From Brachycybe producta (taxonomy: Eukaryota > Arthropoda > Diplopoda > Playtdesmida > Andrognathidae): 64,000 nt of DNA. A program made the translations under genes and the position numbers. Under the pieces are notes generated by a model. That model was not told the DNA's origin, searched no databases, and saw nothing but the letters and a program-made list of their open reading frames with translations. Location: positions 9,345,321-9,409,320 of the forward strand of contig JAUPFP010000002.1 in NCBI GenBank assembly GCA_036925085.1. Reading direction: 5' to 3'. This document shows positions 44,301 to 64,000 of this stretch, one piece after another; position 1 is the first letter of the stretch; the number at the start of each line of letters is the position of its first letter.

Positions 44301-44739
44301 GTGGTGACCGTTTAGCTGTAAAGTTAAACTTGTCACAATCTGAAAAATAAAAGGGAATCATAAAATTTTAAATTGTAAACGTACTCTTTGACATCTGGTT
44401 ATTTCTGTCTTTCCGGAGCAAAATTAAGAGATACTTCAAAGTGTTTTAAATACTAGAAGGGTAGCTTAATCACTTAATAGTATTTTTATGTTGATATCTT
44501 ATAAAATAAACGTTTAGTTTTTAATTTTTGTCTTTATAAAAATTTATTTTGAAAGATGTCAACATGAAAATAATTATGAAGTGATTCCGCAACCTGTTCT
44601 AGTTTCTACCACACTTTCAATTTCCGAAATGAACAAATAACCAGTGTTCAAAAAAACCATCTTTTCCACAAAACATCTACATTTGAAAACTCTTAAAAAT
44701 TATTTTACTTACACAAATTAAAATGCTAAAGTAGTCCAT
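38348..44739 (-). CDS. Secreted protein with Cys-rich (WSC-like?) region and two sushi/CCP domains (12 exons)
   Basis: Exons: 44713-44739, 44243-44339, 44038-44174, 41654-41750, 41421-41565, 40538-40637, 40274-40406, 39379-39483, 39103-39303, 38844-39026, 38667-38741 and, tentatively, 38348-38397; total 449 residues, phases consistent. Not a gene I can name. Seen: exon 1 encodes MDYFSILIC and joins a hydrophobic continuation, a clear signal peptide. Exons 3-4 hold CSDVC...ACYC...C...C spacing, like a WSC carbohydrate-binding domain but unproven. Exons 9 and 10 are each a single sushi (CCP) domain bounded by phase-1 introns, with four Cys and the conserved NGTWS / TGNWS tryptophan. No membrane segment. 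Likely an extracellular adhesion or immune-type protein. The last exon is the weakest part. Intron 3 contains the 1.2-kb foldback at 42680-43905. Confidence 0.75.
39510..39795. mobile_element. Intronic near-palindromic MITE (family 3)
   Basis: In intron 7 of the sushi gene: AACTAGAAGGGTAGCTAAAT and GCTACCCTTTCTAGTTTCT arms, with GGAAAGATATCAACATGAAA near the centre. Confidence 0.88.
39950..40204. mobile_element. Putative TAA/TTA-type MITE in the same intron
   Basis: Starts GGCTCTTGGCACACGAACC after TAA and ends CCACTCAAAAGTC before TTA. GCACACGA/TCGTGTGC and GGTCGAG/CTCGACC words occur in both orientations. Related material at 51648-51820 (GACTGCAAAATGAAGTCGG). Confidence 0.6.
42680..43905. 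mobile_element. 1.2-kb CAG/CTG-rich foldback element, three arms
   Basis: Inverted tips GGCGCATTCACACTAGGCTG and its inverse (GTGTGAATGCGCC) with TTA outside each end. Inside, a ~370-bp arm (42680-43056) is followed by its reverse complement (about 43069-43442), then a partly duplicated further inverted arm to the right tip; a 62-bp block near 43440-43560 is tandemly repeated. CAGCAG/CTGCTG and CCAGC/GCTGG words fill it in both orientations, making it much GC-richer than its surroundings. Lies in intron 3 of the sushi gene. The long open frames here are by-products of the CAG repeats. Confidence 0.92.
44385..44665. mobile_element. Intronic near-palindromic MITE (family 3)
   Basis: In intron 1 of the sushi gene, between the signal-peptide exon and exon 2: TACTAGAAGGGTAGCTTAAT and CGCAACCTGTTCTAGTTTCT. 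Confidence 0.88.
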
Positions 44740-47480
44740 AGTTGTTGACTTTTTTCATTGAAATGTTTTGGGTTCTCAAAGTCAGTTAATGTATATTTTT
44801 TAACATTTCCTGGCTTGTTTATTATTTCAACTAAAAAACGGCTAGAATCGATTTTTCTAAAAATGATTCGTTCTCAAATTTCCATTAGTTCTTTTTGTAT
44901 TGTTTAGTTTTTTCTTTTCCACTTTTATATAATAAAACATGGGCGGCACTGAATAATACATGGATATATGGGTTCTTGATGTGCAATTGTTACTTAAAAC
45001 ACATTTACTATTGCATTATCATGAATTTTCAAAAAAAAAATAACATAAAATAAAAGATCTATTGATCTATTGATCATTTACTTTGGTAAATTGGTATCCA
45101 ACTGGTTTAAGTTACATTAAATTATATAAAATACAATTACTATCATTTTTATGTGGGCGAAACACTTAGTTTCAATGGAAACTAATGACTGACAAAAATT
45201 CTCATATTTCAACCCACTGATTTATTTAAATTATATTTGGTCAAAATGACTTCTCAGATAATTTATAGAAGAAATTTTATTTTCGAATTGTTAAGCTGGA
45301 TACACAATGGTCAATTCTGACTTGTCCATTTTTGGTTTTGCTCATTTTCCATAATTTCAAAGCATTGCGATTTAAACAGATGTGTATGTTTCCACAGTCC
45401 ATGATTGACAAGCCAGAATTGAGCTTCTGTACTTATCTTAAGACCCTTAAAATGCCGTTTAAATAAACTTACTAAAACATGTTATGCCAATGGAAGCCAT
45501 TTAAAATGAGCGGCAGATATTTTTATTATTAAATAATAATGTATCACATTTTCTACAGTCAAATAGCATTGGTTATTGTTTTTTTTTTAAATTAATAACT
45601 TGAATTTGTGACCAGTACATTAATCAACACAGTTAAGTTTCATTTGGTTATCATAATATGAATAACAATAAATATAATTTCACTATAGGAATAGTTCACC
45701 GGCTTTCTATAAACATAATTATCATTTGGTGTATATTTTTTCATAATGGTGTTTATATGGGGAGAGAAACATTCAATTATAGATTTTTTTTAGCAAAAAA
45801 AATCTTTTGTGCGATATTTATGAGTAATTTTTCTTTCTTTTTTTTTTTCTTCTTCTTGCAATTTAAGTGGACACTTGTTTCACATATTTTTTGGGGTATT
45901 TTAAAATTGTGATTATGTGTTTTCTTTTTATGTTAATGAAAGACAAACAAAAAAAAATTTCTTGATTAATTTGATAAATAATTTTTAAAACTCAACATAC
46001 TTTAACAGCAGCTTCAATGAAACATAATTAAAAAATATAATTATTAAGTATATATAAATTTAAAAATAATTGAGCAATATTTAGAAACTATTTCGAATTA
46101 ACAGTAATTTGAGTAAATGTTTTTTTTTTTATTAAAAAAAAATACTAGAACATAAATTTAAACCTGAATTTATATCAAGTTATTTTACTTATTGCCAATT
46201 ACTATTAAGATAAAATAACAACAAAAAAATATATATTGGTTAAAAAATAATCACTGTAAATTTGCTACAATATTTCTTTATTTATCGATTTAATCAACAT
46301 TTTGTGACGTCACTTCCATAGATATCTATAGACTTGACGTTACAACAATGAATAAATCGGTAAGTAAAGGAATAATGTATGGATAATTTCACATTTTGTT
46401 TGATGTTTTATTTCTTCTGCTCTGAAACGAGCAACCGAACTTAAGAAAGAAAGAAAAACGATTTGAATTATCAAAGCCAGCTTTGAGTTCAAATCAAACA
46501 TTGAGTTTTACAAGAAATCCTTAGGTAGTTTGGTTTTAGAGTTTTGGTTTTGGGTTTTCTGAGGTGAGAGAGGAACGAGGGGGCGGGTCAAAAGAAAATA
46601 ATTTCTGAATTTCATTGTTGAAGTTGTTTAATGTTGTTTTTAAGTGCAATTTGTGAAACAAGAGTATTTTTCTTAAATGATTATGAGGTGCAAAGACATA
46701 AAAACAAATTTCAATACAAACACAAATTCACTTTTCTCTACAAAATTACATCAGTACAATTATTACAAAAAAATTGTGATTACATTACACTTTGACTGTG
46801 TGCTTCTTCTAAACATATTCAATTCTAAATGTTTTACGAGCTTATTCTAGTTTCTAATAATTGTGACAATGTTTAACAAATGATAACATGGTTTAATAAT
46901 TAATTAAAGCAAAAAGAATTATGCTTTTTTTTTTTTGCAAATCAAAGAAACTGGTTAGAGGCGAGAGTTAACTTGCAAAAATGCATAATTCTTTTTACTT
47001 TATTAATAATATATTTGATGAATTTTCTTTGACATTTTTTTGGTCATTTTTTGGCAAATTACTGTTTTCACTTGATTGTGGTTCAAATTGACTAGTTTTA
47101 ACCTTAACATCGAACCACAATATCTTACTCTTTAACCTCTCAAAACATTACACAAAATAATAGTTTAAAATGAACAACTGTTGGCACATTTTCTCAACTG
47201 AGTTTTGGTGTAAATGTTTCTAGAATAAATAGGGATAAAATTACAAAGAGTACCCAGGAATTAAAATGATTCGTCGCTTTGATTCAAATTGAATGGCACG
47301 AAAACGTTTGGAGCTAATCCGCAGTTTAAAAAAAATGTTCCAAATTGATCATTCCAGCATTTGACTCAAGGTTGAAACTGGAATTTGAGCAGAGATTCCA
47401 TCATTGTTGCTCCTTACAAATGCATGTGCATATCCCGTCAAACATGTAAGTCACCAAAGATCTCATACTTTGGTTAGACT
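44740..47480. other. Intergenic DNA between the sushi gene and ALK
   Basis: A/T-rich. 45294-45440 looks like a further TAA-type MITE (AGCTGGATACACAATGGTCA and an inner inverted GACAAGCCAGAATTGA). TTTATT at 46999-47004 is a minus-strand AATAAA about 480 nt beyond the ALK stop and may be its poly(A) signal. Confidence 0.5.
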
Positions 47481-60072
<12,592 letters not shown>

Positions 60073-60605
60073 CTGTGTCCAAGAAACGTAAACTTTATTT
60101 TAATAATATGCCAGACTGCATATTTGTTTTGTGCAGCTTTTAAAGCTAAGCTTTGCATCGCATTTTGTGGTTTTTTTGTGTTACTGCATATTTGCGTTTT
60201 AATGCATCTATAAAAAAAAGCAGAACTGCTTACTGCTTGCGTTTTGAAGTTTCCGTTTCGTTTGATATTAGCAGCAGGTTATATAGCATTGAAATACTAA
60301 TTAACCAATTAGATCCCATGAAAAATGCAAACGCTTGTCAGTTGATTACGACATAGAAGCAACATATCATTTTTGACGCAACGATGCAGTATTGACTACG
60401 TGGCTTTAAATTTTACTGCTAAAGAAATCAAGCAGGAAGCGGTAACTTTAAAGCTACATAAAGCAAACATGCAATCTGGCTTTAAGCCTCCTCTTGTAAA
60501 TCTTTAGAGACATGCTTGACGTCATAACGGTCACCTACGTAGAATTACAAGTTGTTGGGTTTTAATTAAACAAACTTAAGTTGAAAGGTTTCATGTGTAA
60601 TATGT

Positions 60606-60643
<38 letters not shown>

Positions 60644-62350
60644 TTTCATTTATCTTTCTCGGAACCCAATAATAGGTTAGTGCCTACAAGAGATAATAAT
60701 AACTACTGAATGCAATTTATTACTTCCTGGTAAACATGAGATTTAAATTGGGAATTTAATTTCTTAATAGCGAATCTTCCCAAATTTTACTCAAAAAGAT
60801 GAATTTAAATATTGTTATATTGTTATCTTATAGAATGTGTTCTTAGAATAAGTACAATTAAAGTAATATCAATTAAGCTCCTGGGTTTTTAAATTTAAGG
60901 TGGAGAGAGAGAGAGAGAAGAGGTTAAGTTAGATTATTTGAAGTCTAAGGAGGATCCATGGATGGATAGAGAATTGTCATCATATATATAATTGTCCTTG
61001 TTTATGCGGCAAGTGTATTTGGCCATTGACGTTTTTGAATGGGTCATTAAATGAGGATTTTATGGGTTTTATGCATTTCAGTCATTCTTCTGATGGCAAA
61101 TAGTTACGATGGGGAGGGTTTTTATTGGAGTGAATGATGTATATTTTCAATGTGGAGTGAAGAGAAGAAAGATTTAGGAGGAAATGTGGATGGAGAGAGA
61201 GAGAGAGAGAGAGATCTTAGAGCCAAATCTCAAGAAGAAAATCTGATACTCTCTGAACAGGGTTCCAACATATGGAGAGAAAAAAAACCCTAAGTTTTAT
61301 TTCAATACCCATTAAGAGGTTATCGGTATGACTGACATTAGGTATGATGCAATATCTGGTATAACCATTGTTGGTTTTCGTTTACAGTTGTTTTTTTTTT
61401 GGACACATTTATTTCTATAAATGTATTTTAAATTGTAATAAACACTTAAATATGTTGTTGATCTACTCATACTTTTGTATAACCGAATTATAATTCTTTC
61501 TATTTTTTAAAAAAGTTTAAAAATGGCCTACATGCTAATTTCCATAGACGAACAAAAGTTGATCACTAAAAATTCTTTCCATTCGTCAAAAAAAAAACAT
61601 CCAATAAGGTTTAAACAAATTCATTGGATGCCTTATAATATGAAACATCCACTGATCTACTTTCATATCACTCGAGTGTAACTGGCGTCACCACAGTAAT
61701 TATTTTAGTGACAATAAAAAATAGGAAAAAATGCTCTATATTTCAGGTGAAAATATGGCACTCCAGATAGACTCCTCACACAGTATTTATCTTGTTTTGA
61801 TATCCTGATATGAGAGGGTTCAAGTTATAAGTTGTGCCAAACAGAAGCGGACTGGGCAATTGAGCATTTTTCCGATTGGCTTATTAGTTTGAGGGCCGGT
61901 TTTTTTTTTATTAGAGGGCCGATTTTATGATAAAACTCAATAAAAAGTTTATAAATCACACAAAAAACATGCCAGAAAGCTGATTTTTTTGCTTCAAATA
62001 ATAGAAAATTTTAAAAAAAATAAACTGAAACATTTATGATGGAAACCAGAAAAAAAGATTTTAGATATTAAAAAAAAAAACATCAGCTCGCTGCACTTGC
62101 TAAAAGTTTGTACAAAATGGTAAAATAAATAGACAATTTCATACTAGGCACAAATGAAAATAAAACCATTTGTCATTCTAGGCCATTTTTGTAGTTTCTA
62201 CTCCTTAAGGCTGAAAAAATATTTTTTCTCTTCTGGCCGTTTTTTTTTTCTTAAAGTCAGCTCCTGGTCTCAAGTTTTTCTTCTTGAATTTGAACCGTAG
62301 TTTTGAGTCACTTTGAATCACAACACAAACGATCAGAAGAAAAAAAGGCA
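60073..62350. other. Probable ALK intron: simple repeats, no exon found
   Basis: (GA)n tracts at about 60608-60640 and 61192-61214. I searched for the first MAM1 exon and a signal peptide on the minus strand and found none. The ALK first exons should lie beyond 64 kb. Confidence 0.5.
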
Positions 62351-62368
62351 GAATCGTTTCAGATGAAG

Positions 62369-62370
<2 letters not shown>

Positions 62371-62450
<80 letters not shown>
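62371..62450. repeat. (TA)n microsatellite
   Basis: About 40 TA units. Confidence 0.97.
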
Positions 62451-62453
<3 letters not shown>

Positions 62454-62717
62454 GAATATAGAAAGAGAGTCATGTGTCAAAACCACGTAAAATTTTCTTG
62501 ACCATAATGAAAAGCGACTACAATTCAATCGTGCGTATATACAGTACAGTAACCAATGGAGTGATGCCTTTTTTTTCTCCTTTCTAGTTTCTTGGAATTA
62601 TCTTCTTATTCTTTATGGTGGTGGACTTCTTTGAAATACGGTTTTTTATATTTGAGATTGAAGAAATAGGAGGAAGGAGGAGGATAAGGGAGAAAAATAA
62701 AATAGAACGTTCTTTTT

Positions 62718-62719
<2 letters not shown>

Positions 62720-62783
<64 letters not shown>

Positions 62784-62813
62784 GTATAAAGAGAGAGAGA
62801 GAGAGAGAGAGAG
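62720..62813. repeat. Compound (TA)n-(GA)n microsatellite
   Basis: About 28 TA units (62720-62777), a short TATGTATAAA spacer, then about 12 GA units (62791-62813). Confidence 0.97.
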
Positions 62814-63259
62814 GGGGGATAACCTTCTAAGGCACCTCACACTCCCACACATCTTTTCCCTCTTTTTTTTACTTTTTGAATTCCCCTTGTTTATTTGGAG
62901 GAGATTTTCCTTCCAAATTTGGAAATTTCATTATCCAAATGGAAATTTATACTTAAGTATATATGTTTCTAAGCATATTTATTTAAAAGTTAACTGATTA
63001 GAATAATGCATTTTATGTTTAGTGATTAAACAAAAGCTTTTGAGATTTCTAGTTGCTTTTAATTATAAAATGAATTGAAATGACAAAAAAAAAAGACAAA
63101 GAAAGGGGTATTATTTTAGTAATCAAACTTTTCAAGTGAAAACAAAGTCAAATTTGGAAACAATTCTACATCTCTCATAAGCTGTTATGACAACTAATTG
63201 CTAGCAATTAGTAAATTATTACTTGTAACTCTATTTATTTCAGTCAACTTTAAGTTTAT

Positions 63260-63580
63260 TTTAAATTGTAAACGTCCCTCGAACTCTGGTTATTCTGTTT
63301 TTTAGAAGAGAAATTAAGAAATATTTGAAAGTATTTTAGAAACTAGAAGGGTAACTCAATCATGTTTATATCTTTTAAAATTAGCTTTTTATGGCAGTTT
63401 GAAAATTTATGATCGAACTTTAATTTTCATTATGACATTATAACTTGTTATGACATTTTAACAAATTCAAATTCTGAATTTTCGGAGATTCACTTCAAGT
63501 TGGGGTTAAAAAAGCACTAAATGAAAACACCTTTATGTGATTTAGTTACCCTTCTAGTTTCTAAAACATATAAATTTAGC
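63260..63580. mobile_element. Near-palindromic MITE (family 3)
   Basis: TCCCTCGAACTCTGGTTATT, AACTAGAAGGGTAACTCAAT and TAGTTACCCTTCTAGTTTCT arms. The centre has diverged (GTTATGACATT words). Confidence 0.88.
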
Positions 63581-63649
63581 TGTAATAAGGCAATAACACT
63601 CTTAATACTTCACTACTACATGAAATACTCTCTTTAGAATCTGTGGAGA

Positions 63650-64000
63650 TTTAAGGTGATTTTAAAGTGCTGATTATTTTATCATTCGGGTGCAATATGA
63701 AAAGAAACTTGATTGTGTTATATAAACTAGAAGGGTAGCTCAATCACTTAAGGTTATTTTCAGGTTGATATCTTTCAAAATAAACTTTTTATGTGAGTTT
63801 GAAAAATGATTCAACTTTAAGCAGACGATATTTTCTTTTAATTTTTGTTAATAAAAAGTTTATTTTGAAAAATATCAATATGAAAATACCCGCATGTAAT
63901 TGAGCTACTATTCTAGTTTCCAAAACGTATTCAAATTTCTCTCAATTTTACTCCAGAGTTTAAAAAAAAGATCAGCTGTTTCATAAACCAAGTTAACATG
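63650..64000. mobile_element. Near-palindromic MITE (family 3), reaches window edge
   Basis: TAAACTAGAAGGGTAGCTCA and GAGCTACTATTCTAGTTTCC arms; the outer right arm ends ATCAGCTGTTTCATAAACCA. Confidence 0.88.

Noticed and set aside
44750-44880. Extra upstream coding exon for the sushi gene (frame reading VEIINKPGNVKKY...)
   Set aside because: It runs into a stop in its own frame just where the MDYFSILIC signal-peptide start lies in another frame; it is more likely 5' untranslated sequence.
62615-62852. Open frames on both strands with Ile-Tyr and Arg-Glu repeats
   Set aside because: Translation of the compound TA/GA microsatellite.

Overview
This is an AT-rich animal nuclear genome fragment. 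It has short-to-medium GT-AG introns, metazoan-only protein families and a very heavy load of small inverted-repeat transposons. The receptor tyrosine kinase has the bilaterian ALK/LTK layout (MAM-LDLa-MAM-glycine-rich-TM-kinase) and there is a BEGAIN/TJAP1-family gene. I read it as an invertebrate bilaterian, possibly a non-vertebrate deuterostome such as a tunicate. The species cannot be fixed from sequence alone.

Layout. 1-7.6 kb: a 457-bp perfect inverted repeat at the very start, tRNA-like remnants, TTAA-flanked MITEs (one inserted inside another) and a bipolar minisatellite. 7.6-9.1 kb (minus): two-exon alpha-1,3-fucosyltransferase (GT10). 9.1-18.2 kb: no convincing gene, a patchwork of foldback MITEs, microsatellites and a 40-bp minisatellite. 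18.2-32.4 kb (minus): two complete tandem glutamate carboxypeptidase II-like genes with identical 18-exon structures, plus a stop-containing relic of a third first exon upstream. 34.1-35.7 kb (plus): seven-exon BEGAIN/TJAP1-family coiled-coil gene. 38.3-44.7 kb (minus): an unnamed secreted protein with a Cys-rich, possibly WSC-like segment and two sushi/CCP exons. 47.5-60.1 kb (minus): 23 exons of an ALK/LTK receptor tyrosine kinase, lacking only its 5' end. 60-64 kb: microsatellites and MITEs, probably ALK intron.

All splice models were built by hand from GT-AG sites, phase continuity and family resemblance. Reading frames close exactly in each multi-exon model: GCPII-A 781 codons, GCPII-B 779, BEGAIN-like 369, sushi gene 449 (last exon tentative), ALK 1346 visible codons. 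The genes are not an operon and no shared pathway is implied.

The most interesting content is the transposon landscape. A TTAA-target MITE has its target duplication proven by an empty site and a nested insertion, both inside this window. A set of foldback elements with 3-bp TAA/TTA target duplications has interiors built from one short word repeated in both orientations, a different word in each element. A third family, ~350-bp near-palindromes, sits in introns of four of the five gene loci.
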